Positions 50,827 through 59,973 are shown, counted from the first letter of the stretch. The stretch: 64,000 nucleotides of DNA from Firmicutes bacterium CAG:341 (GCA_000434995.1 FR895335.1:31421-95420), one strand, 5' to 3'. Notes: generated from the letters alone by a model not told the origin. Program-made: numbers and translations.

Positions 50827-51600
50827 ATGTTATTTAAACCCGAATATGACGAAAACGGCAAAAAAGTACTTTGCGAAATGAATGGCATTAACTCCGAAAT
50901 GCTGATGGACATTTATGTTAAAAAATTAAAAAAGGGCGAAACACTTGAAATAATTGAGGAAAATAACGAGTGTGCCATTTTGCTTCTTTCAGGCGATGTC
51001 ACATTTAAAGTCGGAAATGAGATTGACGAGCGTTGCAAAAGAAAAAACCCATTTGAAAAAAAGCCTTATGCAGTTCATTTTTGCAAGCAGGTTAAAGCAA
51101 GCGTAACAGCTAATGAAGAAAGCGAAATTCTCGTTCAAATGACTGATAATGAAAAAACTTGGAAAAGTGAATTTTATAATCCCGATAACTGCCTTTACCA
51201 AGAATTCGGTAAAGGCCAATGGAACGGTACAGGCCACAGAATTGTATCAACTATGTTTGACCTTGATAATGCTCCGCAATCAAATATGGTTATGGGCGAA
51301 GTGTTTAACCAACCGGGCCGTTGGTCAAGCTATCCGCCGCACTATCATCCACAGCCGGAGCTTTACTATTACCAATTTGACCACCCTGAAGGATTCGGCG
51401 CAGGCTTTGAGGGCAACACTCCTTACAAAACAGAAAACGGTTCTTGCCTTTGCATAAGGGGCGGCAATGCACACCAGCAGGTTACCGCACCGGGATATGA
51501 AATGTATTATGTATGGCTCATTCGTCATCTTGATGGTGACCCTTGGGATAAAACAAGAATTTATGTACCTGAATATGAATGGCTTGCAAATGCTGACTGA
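50827..51600 (+). CDS. IolB-family isomerase (5-deoxy-glucuronate isomerase-like)
   Basis: A 257-residue cupin protein of the IolB/KduI type. The metal-binding cluster HYHPQPELYYYQFDHPEGFG contains the family His/His/Glu pattern, and a later histidine is in GNAHQQV. In inositol catabolism IolB isomerises 5-deoxy-glucuronate. No other iol gene is in the window, so the physiological substrate is not certain. It follows the CHAP gene by 19 bases with AAGGAG before the ATG, and may share its transcript. Confidence 0.85.
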   Translation: MLFKPEYDENGKKVLCEMNGINSEMLMDIYVKKLKKGETLEIIEENNECAILLLSGDVTFKVGNEIDERCKRKNPFEKKPYAVHFCKQVKASVTANEESEILVQMTDNEKTWKSEFYNPDNCLYQEFGKGQWNGTGHRIVSTMFDLDNAPQSNMVMGEVFNQPGRWSSYPPHYHPQPELYYYQFDHPEGFGAGFEGNTPYKTENGSCLCIRGGNAHQQVTAPGYEMYYVWLIRHLDGDPWDKTRIYVPEYEWLANAD

Positions 51601-51646
51601 TTATATAAATTTATTGTATAATTATACAGTTATTATTCATAAAATA

Positions 51647-51675
51647 TTGACTTTATGCTAATATTGTGATAAATT
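51647..51675 (+). promoter_or_regulatory. Promoter of the amino-acid ABC operon
   Basis: -35 TTGACT (51647-51652), 17-base spacer, -10 TAAATT (51670-51675) with an extended TGA. The hairpin at 51679-51702 would lie at the very 5' end of the transcript. Confidence 0.5.
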
Positions 51676-51678
51676 ATT

Positions 51679-51702
51679 GACACGGTTAGATTTAACCGTG
51701 TC
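51679..51702 (+). promoter_or_regulatory. 5'-terminal hairpin before the binding-protein gene
   Basis: A ten-pair perfect stem GACACGGTTA / TAACCGTGTC with a GATT loop. The T run after it is poor. It may be an operator, a weak terminator of upstream transcription or an mRNA-stabilising hairpin. Confidence 0.55.
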
Positions 51703-51742
51703 TTTATTTATGTTATAAAAACAAAATACGGAGGAAAATAAG

Positions 51743-52636
51743 ATGAAATTAACTAAAAAGATTTCTGCTGTTGTTCTTGCTGTACTTATGATAGTAGTTG
51801 CTGTATTTGCAGGCTGCTCATCAAAAGGCAGTGATGACAAGAAAGCAGATGAACCAGCCACATCAGCAGCAAAGGTTAAAGTTGTTGACATTGAACTTTC
51901 AAGCGAAGAATACGCTTTCGGTGTTGACAAAAAGCAGCCTGAACTCAAAGAAAAATGTAACGAACTTCTTAAAGAAATGAAGTCAAGCGGCGAACTTGAA
52001 GAAATCAGCAATCATTTCTTCGGTGACGGTGAGCCGGTAGCAGTTACATCAGCTAAGCAGGATAATTCAAAAGACCAGCTTGTTGTTGCAACAAACGCTG
52101 AATTTGCCCCATTTGAATATAAAGAGGGTGACAAGTTCTACGGTATTGATATGGAAATCGCAAAACTTCTTGCTGACAAGCTCGGCAAAGAACTTGTAAT
52201 CGTAGATATGGCATTTGATGCTGTTCTTCTTTCAGTTCAGCAGCAGAAGGCTGACATCGGTATGGCAGGCCTTACCGTAACAGAAGAAAGAGCTAAGCAG
52301 GTAGATTTCTCTGATCCTTATTATAACGCAGCACAGAAAATTATTTGCAAGGCTGATGATAAAACATTTGATAACTGCAAGACTAAAGAAGACGTTGATA
52401 AAATTCTTCAAGGTTTTGATAAATCAGTTCTTATCGGCGGTCAAAACGGTACAACAGGTCAGTATTATGTTGAAGGAAGCAGTGATTTCGGCTTTACAAA
52501 GCTTAATGCTACTTGGAAGGGCTATGCAAACGGTTCACTTGCAGTTCAGGACTTAATCAACGGTGGCATAAACTATGTTATCATTGATGCAGCACCTGCA
52601 ACAGCAATCACAAACGCTATCAACGCCGTAGCATAA
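51743..52636 (+). CDS. Amino-acid-type solute-binding lipoprotein, circularly permuted
   Basis: A 297-residue lipoprotein with signal peptide and lipobox ending FAGC (Cys25). The binding domain of family 3 begins at LVVATNAEFAPFEY (about 113) and includes GIDMEIAKLLADKLG and MAGLTVTEERAKQVDFSDPYY, but ends abruptly after VIIDAAPATAITNAINAVA, where such proteins normally continue with about 50 more residues. That missing segment, with the typical pattern of strand then EEYAFGV then helices ending HFFG, lies instead at residues 44-96, ahead of the domain. The product therefore looks like a circular permutation. It is the first gene of a polar amino-acid ABC operon with permease and ATPase. GGAGG precedes the ATG. 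Confidence 0.9.
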   Translation: MKLTKKISAVVLAVLMIVVAVFAGCSSKGSDDKKADEPATSAAKVKVVDIELSSEEYAFGVDKKQPELKEKCNELLKEMKSSGELEEISNHFFGDGEPVAVTSAKQDNSKDQLVVATNAEFAPFEYKEGDKFYGIDMEIAKLLADKLGKELVIVDMAFDAVLLSVQQQKADIGMAGLTVTEERAKQVDFSDPYYNAAQKIICKADDKTFDNCKTKEDVDKILQGFDKSVLIGGQNGTTGQYYVEGSSDFGFTKLNATWKGYANGSLAVQDLINGGINYVIIDAAPATAITNAINAVA

Positions 52637-52649
52637 TTAACTAAAAGAT

Positions 52650-52676
52650 TTGCCCGTTCTTTTGAACGGGCATTTT
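52650..52676 (+). terminator. Attenuating hairpin between binding protein and permease
   Basis: An eight-pair stem GCCCGTTC / GAACGGGC with a TTTT loop, followed by ATTTTAT. Such hairpins between binding-protein and permease genes commonly reduce downstream expression. Confidence 0.75.
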
Positions 52677-52695
52677 ATATGATGAGGACTAATAA

Positions 52696-53400
52696 ATGAA
52701 TTTTGAAAAGAAATTTGAGGCGTTTTGGAGATTCTTCAGCGACAACGGCGGTTACAGCGTTGTTCTTCAAGGATTAAGAAACACACTTATTATTGCTATA
52801 CTCGGCCTTGTAATAGGTATCATAATTGGTACTCTTATTGCAACTGTTCGAGTTGTCCCAAAAACAAATAAATTGCTCCGTTTTCTTGACGGACTTGCTA
52901 AATTCTATGTCAGCTTTTTCCGCGGTACGCCTATTGTAGTTCAGCTTCTTTTGTTCTACTATGTGCTTATGCCGCTTCTTTCAATAAATTTAAAGAGTGT
53001 ACCTGTTGCTGTAATTGTATTCGGCTTAAACTCCGGTGCTTACATTTCAGAAATTATGAGGGCAGGTATTCTTTCAGTTGACCCGGGGCAAATGGAAGGC
53101 GGCCGTTCAGTCGGCTTAAGCTATGGCACAACAATGATGAAAATTGTCATTCCGCAAGCTGTTAAAAACATTTTGCCGACCCTTGGTAATGAGTTTATTT
53201 CTCTTATTAAAGAAACTTCAGTTGTCAGCTTCGTAGGTGCAACTGACCTTTACCTTGCTTTCCAGCGTATCGGTTCTAACACATATGACTTTATGGTTCC
53301 TTATCTTGTAATGGCTGTTATTTACATTATAATGGTACTTGTTATTTCTACTCTTATCAAAATTATGGAAAGGAGTTTGAGAAAAAGTGATTACCGTTAA
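52696..53400 (+). CDS. Polar amino-acid ABC transporter permease
   Basis: A 234-residue permease of the HisM/GlnP type. After an N-terminal amphipathic stretch, about five TM segments follow. The cytosolic ATPase-contact (EAA-like) loop is in [23 protein letters not shown], with [15 protein letters not shown] after it. It probably acts as a homodimer because only one permease is encoded. Its end overlaps the ATPase start by 14 bases. The amino acid carried cannot be told from the sequence. Confidence 0.95.
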   Translation: MNFEKKFEAFWRFFSDNGGYSVVLQGLRNTLIIAILGLVIGIIIGTLIATVRVVPKTNKLLRFLDGLAKFYVSFFRGTPIVVQLLLFYYVLMPLLSINLKSVPVAVIVFGLNSGAYISEIMRAGILSVDPGQMEGGRSVGLSYGTTMMKIVIPQAVKNILPTLGNEFISLIKETSVVSFVGATDLYLAFQRIGSNTYDFMVPYLVMAVIYIIMVLVISTLIKIMERSLRKSDYR

Positions 53401-54109
53401 GAATTTAAAGAAAAGCTTTGGTGATAATGAAGTGCTTAAAGGCATTGATTATGAAATCAAGCAAGGCGAAAAAATAGTTATTATCGGTCCGTCAGGTTCA
53501 GGCAAAAGTACATTTTTAAGGTGCCTTAATTTGCTTGAAACACCAACTGATGGTGAAATTTACTTTGACGGTCAGCTTATTACCGATAAAAAGTGTGATA
53601 TAAATAAAGTGCGCGAGCATATGGGTATGGTTTTTCAGCATTTTAATCTTTTCAATAATAAAACCATACTTGAAAATATTACTCTTGCACCTGTTCAGCT
53701 TAAAATTATGACTAAAGAGCAGGCAAACGCAAAGGCTATGGAGCTTTTGGAAAGAGTAGGCCTGGCAGATAAAGCAAATGCCTACCCATCTCAAATTTCA
53801 GGCGGTCAAAAGCAAAGGGCGGCAATTGTTCGCTCACTTGCAATGAACCCAAAGGTTATGCTTTTTGATGAGCCTACATCTGCACTTGACCCTGAAATGG
53901 TAGGCGAAGTATTGCAGGTTATGAAAGACCTTGCAGATGAGGGAATGACAATGGTAGTTGTTACTCACGAAATGGGATTTGCAAGGGAAGTTGCCGATAA
54001 AGTAATCTTTATGGACGGCGGATACATTGTTGAGCAGGCACCGCCGAGTGAAATCTTCGGTGCGCCTAAAGACCCAAGACTTCAGCAATTTTTAAGAGCA
54101 GTATTATAA
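53387..54109 (+). CDS. Polar amino-acid ABC transporter ATPase (GlnQ-like)
   Basis: A 240-residue importer ATPase. Walker A is GPSGSGKST (about 32-40), the Q-loop is [11 protein letters not shown], the signature is [15 protein letters not shown], Walker B is [16 protein letters not shown] and the switch histidine is in [12 protein letters not shown]. The start is a GTG with AAGGAG about eleven bases upstream, slightly far, inside the permease gene. It forms the transporter with the permease and the permuted binding protein. Confidence 0.96.
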   Translation: MITVKNLKKSFGDNEVLKGIDYEIKQGEKIVIIGPSGSGKSTFLRCLNLLETPTDGEIYFDGQLITDKKCDINKVREHMGMVFQHFNLFNNKTILENITLAPVQLKIMTKEQANAKAMELLERVGLADKANAYPSQISGGQKQRAAIVRSLAMNPKVMLFDEPTSALDPEMVGEVLQVMKDLADEGMTMVVVTHEMGFAREVADKVIFMDGGYIVEQAPPSEIFGAPKDPRLQQFLRAVL

Positions 54110-54114
54110 ATAAT

Positions 54115-54155
54115 AAAACAGCGTTGGAGAAATCAAAATCTCCAACGCTGTTTTT
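54115..54155. terminator. Bidirectional terminator after the amino-acid ABC operon
   Basis: A perfect stem (54115-54130 with 54139-54154), core GCGTTGGAGA, with A and T ends, between the two convergent genes. Confidence 0.92.
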
Positions 54156-54156
54156 C

Positions 54157-55494
54157 TTAATGCGTATTATTATTTATTGTTTTGTAATCAACATACTGAT
54201 TTCCCGGCTTTGCATTTTCTCCTGTTTTAGCCGCAATAAGTTCACTTACGGTAACAATTTGATACCCTTTTGCTATAAGCTCCGGCACAACTTTTTCAAC
54301 CGCGTCTGCTGTTGACGGGTAAATATCATGCATCAATACAATTGAACCGTCGTATGCATATTTAATAATGTTTTTATAAATTTTATCTTTATCTTTCGAG
54401 CGCCAATCTTCTGTATCGACCGACCAATAAGCAAGTGCCATACCCTCTTTTTTGCACTCTTTTCTGATTGTTGGAGTTACAATTCCGCCTGGACATCTGA
54501 ACATTGTAGGCGCTCTGCCGCTGATTTTTTCTATTTGCTTACTTGCCCTTGAAATATCCCTTGCAGTTACCTGCGAACCGTAATGATTGTGCGCATATGT
54601 GTGGTTTCCAAGCTCACAGCCGTTTTGTATTTCCCTGTCAAGCAAATGCTTTGTTTCGCTGTTTACTCTCTCCCCCACCATAAAGAAAGTGGCGCGTGCA
54701 TTATATTTTTCGAGTACGTCTAAAATGCGTTCTGTTGAATTTGAATTTTTATAATCGTATGCCGGCCCATCATCAAACGAAAATGCAATCATAGGCTTGC
54801 TAGGGTCAACCTTGCCGATATTTATTTCTTTATCATAAATAGTAGCTTCCCCAACATCGCTCCACTTGCTGTAAATCGTTTTGCCATTCACGGTCATATA
54901 TGCCCTTACTCGTGCATAATAAATATCGCCGACTGCCAAATCATTTACGGAAAAATTACGGGTTTGCCCGTCTTTAATCATTTCATTTTTATATTCCGTA
55001 AACTCTTTGTTTTTTGAATACTGAATATCATATCCTGCCAAATTATCCAAATCGTTCCATTCCATTGAAAGAACGCCTTTGCCACCCGAAAATACACTTA
55101 AAATCGGCTTGCTCGGATTTGAATAAAATGTATACTCTTTGGCTTTGCCGCTCAAATACTCTTTTTTCATAAATGAGCGATAAGCTAAGACTTTAACTTT
55201 ATAAATACTTGCAGAAGGAATATCTTTAATGTCATATTTGCAATTATTTTCGCCCTTGCTTGTGCCGATTTTAACATATTTGTTAGTATCACTGTCAAGG
55301 TTGTAAATATAATATCCGTCGGCTTTTTTAACCTCATTCCAAGTAAGCGAAATCGAATTTTCGCTGTTATGAGCCATTTTTACATTTTTAACCGAAGCCA
55401 AATCTTTGGCGTCGGTAACAAAGAGTGCTGTTATAGTAGCAACTATAATCATAAAAATTGTAATGGCTGAGAAAAATTTTATTCTTTTTTCCAT
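54157..55494 (-). CDS. Membrane-anchored FN3/polysaccharide deacetylase
   Basis: A 445-residue protein. An N-terminal anchor (MEKRIKFFSAITIFMIIVAT) is followed by two fibronectin type III domains (about 32-130 and 135-220) and a NodB-type deacetylase domain (about 235-425). Catalytic features are SFDDGP (metal and base aspartates), NHTYAH (two metal histidines), FRCPGG and SIVLMHDIY. Such enzymes remove N-acetyl groups from peptidoglycan or other surface glycans. ATG 55494 is favoured over an in-frame ATG at 55518 because the membrane anchor starts there; both have weak-looking ribosome sites. It has its own promoter. Confidence 0.9.
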   Translation of the reverse strand: MEKRIKFFSAITIFMIIVATITALFVTDAKDLASVKNVKMAHNSENSISLTWNEVKKADGYYIYNLDSDTNKYVKIGTSKGENNCKYDIKDIPSASIYKVKVLAYRSFMKKEYLSGKAKEYTFYSNPSKPILSVFSGGKGVLSMEWNDLDNLAGYDIQYSKNKEFTEYKNEMIKDGQTRNFSVNDLAVGDIYYARVRAYMTVNGKTIYSKWSDVGEATIYDKEINIGKVDPSKPMIAFSFDDGPAYDYKNSNSTERILDVLEKYNARATFFMVGERVNSETKHLLDREIQNGCELGNHTYAHNHYGSQVTARDISRASKQIEKISGRAPTMFRCPGGIVTPTIRKECKKEGMALAYWSVDTEDWRSKDKDKIYKNIIKYAYDGSIVLMHDIYPSTADAVEKVVPELIAKGYQIVTVSELIAAKTGENAKPGNQYVDYKTINNNTH

Positions 55495-55553
55495 AATCTC
55501 CGTCCTTAAAGCACCCATCAGCCTTAAATCTTTTAATCCCTTTAACTCTTACT

Positions 55554-55582
55554 AATATAGTACAAAAAGTCATAAATTGCAA
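55554..55582 (-). promoter_or_regulatory. Promoter of the deacetylase gene
   Basis: Minus strand: -35 TTGCAA (55577-55582), 17-base spacer, -10 TATATT (55554-55559). Confidence 0.7.
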
Positions 55583-55765
55583 CATATTTTATTCAATATA
55601 TTTTTTTCGTGCAAATTGATTAAAAGTAAGCAATTTTTCCTGTAAAATATATGCTTATTCCACTAATTTAAGTTAACCTTACCGATTTAAAGTGTTATTA
55701 TTATAACAATATCTTATATGATATATTCGCATTTAATTACATATATAACAAGAGGGGGGGTAAAA

Positions 55766-55957
55766 ATGACTGATTTAGCACTAATTCTTATTGTTTCCGT
55801 TGTCGGTACTCTTATAACAGTTTATGCTTGCGGATATATGAAAGATTACCATAAGCATCACACAGAATTTGCAGACAGAAGAAGATTTTTCTTTGCAATG
55901 CTTTACGAAAATGAGATGAAAGAGTTTTTCGGTGAGGGATTACCGAGAATATGCTGA
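55766..55957 (+). CDS. Small single-pass membrane protein, unknown
   Basis: A 63-residue protein. One TM segment (about 3-25: LALILIVSVVGTLITVYACG) is followed by a charged cytosolic tail with DYHKHHTEFADRRRFFF and a short acidic stretch. The ATG at 55766 is preceded by an unusually long G run (GAGGGGGGG), a strong ribosome-binding site. Its own perfect terminator follows. No homology was recognised. The gene is transcribed alone and converges on pcrA. It is probably expressed, but its function is unknown. Confidence 0.75.
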   Translation: MTDLALILIVSVVGTLITVYACGYMKDYHKHHTEFADRRRFFFAMLYENEMKEFFGEGLPRIC

Positions 55958-55958
55958 T

Positions 55959-56004
55959 AAAAAAATAACATCAGTCGTATTTTAACGACTGATGTTATTT
56001 TTTT
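55959..56004. terminator. Bidirectional terminator, small protein/pcrA
   Basis: A perfect stem of about 20 pairs (55959-55978 with 55985-56004), core AACATCAGTCGT, with A and T ends. Confidence 0.93.
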
Positions 56005-56006
56005 GC

Positions 56007-58244
56007 CTATTTCTTTTCAAGTCTTGCGTAGTTTGCCATCATCTTTTTAGTTCCGGCTTTATCAAACGCAACTTCCAACAGCATATCGCCGCCCATTGGG
56101 GTAATGGTAAGAATTGTACCTGTGCCGAATGATTTGTGGCTGACGGTATCGCCCACATTGTAATCAACATTGCTCTTTTGAGCGGCATTGCCTGCCTGGC
56201 CGAATTTATGAGCGCTGTTTGATGATTGCCTTGCAGAGCCGATTTTGCTTGAAGATGTATATGAAGAACCGCCCCTTGCGCCCGATGAAAAACCGGAGTG
56301 AGCAGAAGTGAAGCCGGTACTTCTTCTTGCCACAACAGATTGGTCATCAATAACAGATGACGGAATTTCCCTCAAAAATCTTGACGGCATATTGCGTGAA
56401 GTTTGACCATAGAGCATACGCTGCTGTGAAGATATAAGGTAAAGCTTTTTCTTTGCTCTTGTAATACCTACATATGCAAGGCGGCGTTCTTCTTCCAAAT
56501 CTTCTTCACTGAACATTGATTGGTTGCCGGGGAATATTCCCTCTTCCATACCCGGAATAAACACAACCGGGAATTCAAGTCCCTTTGCCGAGTGAAGAGT
56601 CATTAAAACTACTGCGTCTTCATCTTCGTTATATGAATCAATATCGGAAATAAGTGCAACATCTTCAAGAAATTCTGAAAGGTTAGCGTCTTCGCTCTCT
56701 TCTTCATACTTAATAAACATTGATGAAAGTTCCTTGATATTGTTAACCCTGTCATCATATGTTTCAATATCCTCGTGAAGAAAATCAAGATACTTCGTTT
56801 TTTCCAAAACTTCTTGGAGCAAATCATTAAGGCCCATTCCGTCTTCAATACATTCTTGAAAATCCCTAATCATTTTTGTAAAGCCCATAAGCTTTGATGC
56901 ACTTCGTGATGTTTTTTGAAATTCATCCGCTCTTTCACATACTTCAAATGCGGACATACCGAGGCCTGCGGCAATTTCAAGCACATTTGCAAACATTGTA
57001 TCCCCTATTGCACGCTTTGGCACATTTATAATTCTTTGAAGCCTTACATTGTCACTCGGATTATTGATAACTGCCAAATATGATACAATATCTTTGATTT
57101 CTTTTCTGTCAAAGAAGCGGTGACCGCCGATAATTCTGTGTGAAATACCGCTTTTTGTAAGCATAACTTCAAGGTTACGCGACTGTGCATTCATTCTGTA
57201 AAGAATTGCGTGATCGGAATATTTCATTCCGTTATTAACATTTTTGATGATTTCATCAATTATGTACTGTGATTCTTCAGATTCGCTCATAACCGTTTTA
57301 TATACAATTTTATCACCCGAACCTGAACGGGTAAACAAAGTTTTGCCTTTACGGTTTTTATTATGTGAAATTACAGCGTTTGCACCGTCAAGTATATTTT
57401 GGGTTGAACGGTAATTCTCTTCAAGTCTGATTACCTTTGCACCCTTGTAATGATTTTCAAATGAAAGTATATTTTCAATAGTAGCACCGCGAAAACGATA
57501 TATACTCTGGTCATCATCACCTACTACACAGATATTTTTATACTTATCGGCAAGAAGCGAAGTTAAAACATACTGCGCGTGGTTTGTATCCTGATATTCA
57601 TCCACCATTACATACTTAAATTGAGTTTGGTAAAGGTCGCGCACATCTTCATTTTCTTCAAGAAGCTTAACGGTATTGAAAATAATATCATCAAAATCCA
57701 TTGCGTCGGATTTTTTAAGCTCTTTTTGATACATTTCGTAACATTCGGCAATTTTGCTTTTTCTAAAATCATTTTGTGAGGTTTGCTTATATTCATCAGG
57801 TGAAATTAGGCTGTCTTTTGCCCTGCTTATTTCAGCTAAAATGGATTTATGGTTAATAAGCTTGTCCTCTATACCAAGTTGCTTTTGGCACTGCTTCATA
57901 ACTCGCCTTGAATCATCGGTATCATAAATCGTAAAATGATTTGTATAACCTATTCTTTCGCCGAATCGCCTTAATATCCTTGAACAGCAGCTGTGAAAAG
58001 TATATGCCCATATATCATTAGCCTCATCACCGATTGCACTTACAAGCCTTTCACGCAGTTCACCTGCGGCTTTGTTGGTAAAGGTGATGGCAAGCACTTG
58101 CCAAGGAGTTGCAAGGCGTGAAGAAATAATATGCTCCACCCTGTTTACAAGAACGGTAGTTTTGCCCGAACCTGCACCGGCTAAAATTAAAAGCGGACCT
58201 TCGGTTGTATCAACAGCAAGCTGCTGCATTTCGTTTAAAGCCAT
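56007..58244 (-). CDS. pcrA: UvrD/PcrA-type ATP-dependent DNA helicase
   Basis: A 745-residue superfamily 1A helicase, the usual PcrA size. Motifs: LAGAGSGKTTVLVNRV (Walker A), LAITFTNKAA, VDEYQDTNHAQY (motif II), VGDDDQSIYRFRGA (III), RLEENYRSTQNI (IV), VVLMTLHSAKGLEFPVVFI (V), and YVGITRAKKKLYL (VI). The C-terminal tail is Ser/Gly-rich (about 645-690) and ends with the RNA polymerase-interacting VGDTVSHKSFGTGTI domain. It unwinds DNA in repair and removes RecA or stalled polymerase. AAAGGA precedes the ATG. Confidence 0.96.
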   Translation of the reverse strand: MALNEMQQLAVDTTEGPLLILAGAGSGKTTVLVNRVEHIISSRLATPWQVLAITFTNKAAGELRERLVSAIGDEANDIWAYTFHSCCSRILRRFGERIGYTNHFTIYDTDDSRRVMKQCQKQLGIEDKLINHKSILAEISRAKDSLISPDEYKQTSQNDFRKSKIAECYEMYQKELKKSDAMDFDDIIFNTVKLLEENEDVRDLYQTQFKYVMVDEYQDTNHAQYVLTSLLADKYKNICVVGDDDQSIYRFRGATIENILSFENHYKGAKVIRLEENYRSTQNILDGANAVISHNKNRKGKTLFTRSGSGDKIVYKTVMSESEESQYIIDEIIKNVNNGMKYSDHAILYRMNAQSRNLEVMLTKSGISHRIIGGHRFFDRKEIKDIVSYLAVINNPSDNVRLQRIINVPKRAIGDTMFANVLEIAAGLGMSAFEVCERADEFQKTSRSASKLMGFTKMIRDFQECIEDGMGLNDLLQEVLEKTKYLDFLHEDIETYDDRVNNIKELSSMFIKYEEESEDANLSEFLEDVALISDIDSYNEDEDAVVLMTLHSAKGLEFPVVFIPGMEEGIFPGNQSMFSEEDLEEERRLAYVGITRAKKKLYLISSQQRMLYGQTSRNMPSRFLREIPSSVIDDQSVVARRSTGFTSAHSGFSSGARGGSSYTSSSKIGSARQSSNSAHKFGQAGNAAQKSNVDYNVGDTVSHKSFGTGTILTITPMGGDMLLEVAFDKAGTKKMMANYARLEKK

Positions 58245-58268
58245 AAGTTTATCCTTTCCTATAAGTCA

Positions 58269-58297
58269 TAAAAAAGGGTGACAAATCTGCCACCCTG
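58269..58297 (-). terminator. Terminator after oadB
   Basis: Minus strand AGGGTG pairs with CACCCT across a ten-base loop that can add two more pairs, followed by six Ts. Confidence 0.8.
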
Positions 58298-58322
58298 ATT
58301 TATTATTTTCAAAATTATTTTA

Positions 58323-59531
58323 TCACTTAAGAAGTGTAAGCAAGATACCTGCTGCAACAGCAGAACCGATAACACCTGATACATTCGGGCCCATAGCGTG
58401 CATAAGAAGGAAGTTTGAAGGATTTTCCCTTTGGCCTTCTTTTTGTGATACACGAGCAGCCATTGGAACTGCCGATACACCTGCTGAACCGATAAGTGGG
58501 TTAACCTTGCCTTTTGTAGCAACATACATAATCTTACCGAATAAAGTACCGCCTGCTGTACCAAGGCAGAAAGCAACAAGACCGAGAACGACAATTTTGA
58601 TTGTATTAAGGTTAAGGAAGCTGCCTGCTGAAGTTGTGGCACCAACAGAAATACCGAGGAAGATTGTTACAATATTCATAAGCTCATTCTGAGCTGCTTT
58701 TGCAATACGCTCTGTCTGTCCGCTCTCTTTAAGAAGGTTACCGAGCATAAGCATACCTACAAGTGATGCAGCATCAGGAAGAAGAAGTGAAACAATAACA
58801 GTTACCATAATAGGGAAAAGTATTTTTTCAAGCTTTGATACAGGTCTTAAACCACCCATAACAACGCTTCTTTCCTTCTTTGTGGTAAGTGCTCTCATAA
58901 TAGGTGGCTGAATTACAGGCACGAGAGCCATATATGAATATGCCGCCACAGCAATTGTACCGAGCATATACGGTGCAAGCTGGGAAGTTACGAAAATAGC
59001 AGTAGGGCCGTCAGCACCACCGATGATAGCGATTGAACCTGCTTCGTTTGGTGCAAAGCCCAAAAGAATAGCACCTACATAGGTAAAGAAGATACCAAGC
59101 TGTGCAGCAGCACCGAGGATAAATGAACTTGGATTTGCAATAAGCGGAGCAAAGTCAGTCATAGCACCGATACCAAGGAAGATAAGCGGTGGGTAAATAC
59201 CGGCTTTAACACCGAAATAAAGGAAGTCCATAAGACCCGGTGTGCAACCTACAAATTCACCTCTGCCTGCAAGCAAATCCCTAAAGCCTGCAAGGTCGTG
59301 ATACTGAACTGCCAAGTTCGCTTCCGGTATATTCGCAAGGAGCATACCGAATGCAATAGGAACCATAAGAAGCGGTTCAAAACCTTTTTTAATACCTAAA
59401 TAAAGAAATACAAATGCTACAAGAAGCATAATTGCATTTTTATATCCGCCGTCAGCAGTAAAGAAATAAGCATAACCTGAGTTTGTGAAGATGCTGACAA
59501 TTACCTCCCAAACACCCTGTAAAATTTCCAT
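58323..59531 (-). CDS. Sodium-pump decarboxylase beta subunit (OadB/MmdB)
   Basis: A 402-residue multi-spanning membrane protein that exports Na+ while decarboxylating carboxybiotin in oxaloacetate, methylmalonyl-CoA or glutaconyl-CoA decarboxylases. Typical sequence: GIKKGFEPLLMVPIAFGMLLAN, LIFLGIGAMTDFAPLIAN, SIAIIGGADGPTAIFVTSQLA with the conserved central aspartate, VPMAARVSQKEGQ and LLMHAMGPNVSGVIGSAVAAG. The OadG-type gene precedes it by 13 bases. The alpha (carboxyltransferase) and biotin-carrier subunits are not in the window, so which decarboxylase it serves is open. Confidence 0.95.
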   Translation of the reverse strand: MEILQGVWEVIVSIFTNSGYAYFFTADGGYKNAIMLLVAFVFLYLGIKKGFEPLLMVPIAFGMLLANIPEANLAVQYHDLAGFRDLLAGRGEFVGCTPGLMDFLYFGVKAGIYPPLIFLGIGAMTDFAPLIANPSSFILGAAAQLGIFFTYVGAILLGFAPNEAGSIAIIGGADGPTAIFVTSQLAPYMLGTIAVAAYSYMALVPVIQPPIMRALTTKKERSVVMGGLRPVSKLEKILFPIMVTVIVSLLLPDAASLVGMLMLGNLLKESGQTERIAKAAQNELMNIVTIFLGISVGATTSAGSFLNLNTIKIVVLGLVAFCLGTAGGTLFGKIMYVATKGKVNPLIGSAGVSAVPMAARVSQKEGQRENPSNFLLMHAMGPNVSGVIGSAVAAGILLTLLK

Positions 59532-59544
59532 AATTTACTGCCTC

Positions 59545-59973
59545 CTAAAACGGTCTTGTATTATCATAAACAGCAGCGTTTGCCCATGGGTTTCTGCCTT
59601 TTACATTTACAACATTGACCTTGCGTATTGATTTAACAACAGCACCCTCGCCTTCGCTTACAGCAATCGCAGCCGCAATTGCCGCAACTACTTCGCCGCT
59701 GATACCGGCTTCAACCTGCGGTGCATTTGCATTGCTTGCAACTGCCTTTGGTGCAGGTGCAGGAGTTGGAAGCTTATGTTTACTCTTTGTTATTTTTTCG
59801 GTTTTTCCTTTTTTAGCCTTAGCTTCGGCACTTGAAACTATCTTTCCAAATGCATAGAAAATAATAATTAAAAGCATAAGCATCAGAAATACTATTCCGG
59901 CACCGGCGATAACTACCGTAGATGTGAAAGTAGCACTTCTGTCAGGCACTAATTCTAATAAAATCGGACTCAC
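59545..59973 (-). CDS. Decarboxylase gamma subunit (OadG family)
   Basis: A 142-residue single-pass membrane protein. One TM segment (about 18-45) is followed by a Lys-rich and Pro/Ala-rich linker (about 50-90) and a short domain with AAIAAAIAV and the family-typical C-terminus NPWANAAVYDNTRPF. It stabilises the sodium-pump decarboxylase complex. It contains no biotinylation motif. The GTG start at 59973 has GGGGGA upstream. It is the first gene of the oadG-oadB pair, with its own promoter. Confidence 0.9.
   Translation of the reverse strand: MSPILLELVPDRSATFTSTVVIAGAGIVFLMLMLLIIIFYAFGKIVSSAEAKAKKGKTEKITKSKHKLPTPAPAPKAVASNANAPQVEAGISGEVVAAIAAAIAVSEGEGAVVKSIRKVNVVNVKGRNPWANAAVYDNTRPF

Noticed and set aside
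51679..51702. A fourth copy of the DtxR-type operator
   Set aside because: GGTTA and TTAACC resemble a half-site, but spacing and half-sites differ from GTTAG-N6-CTAAC. It is better described as a simple hairpin.
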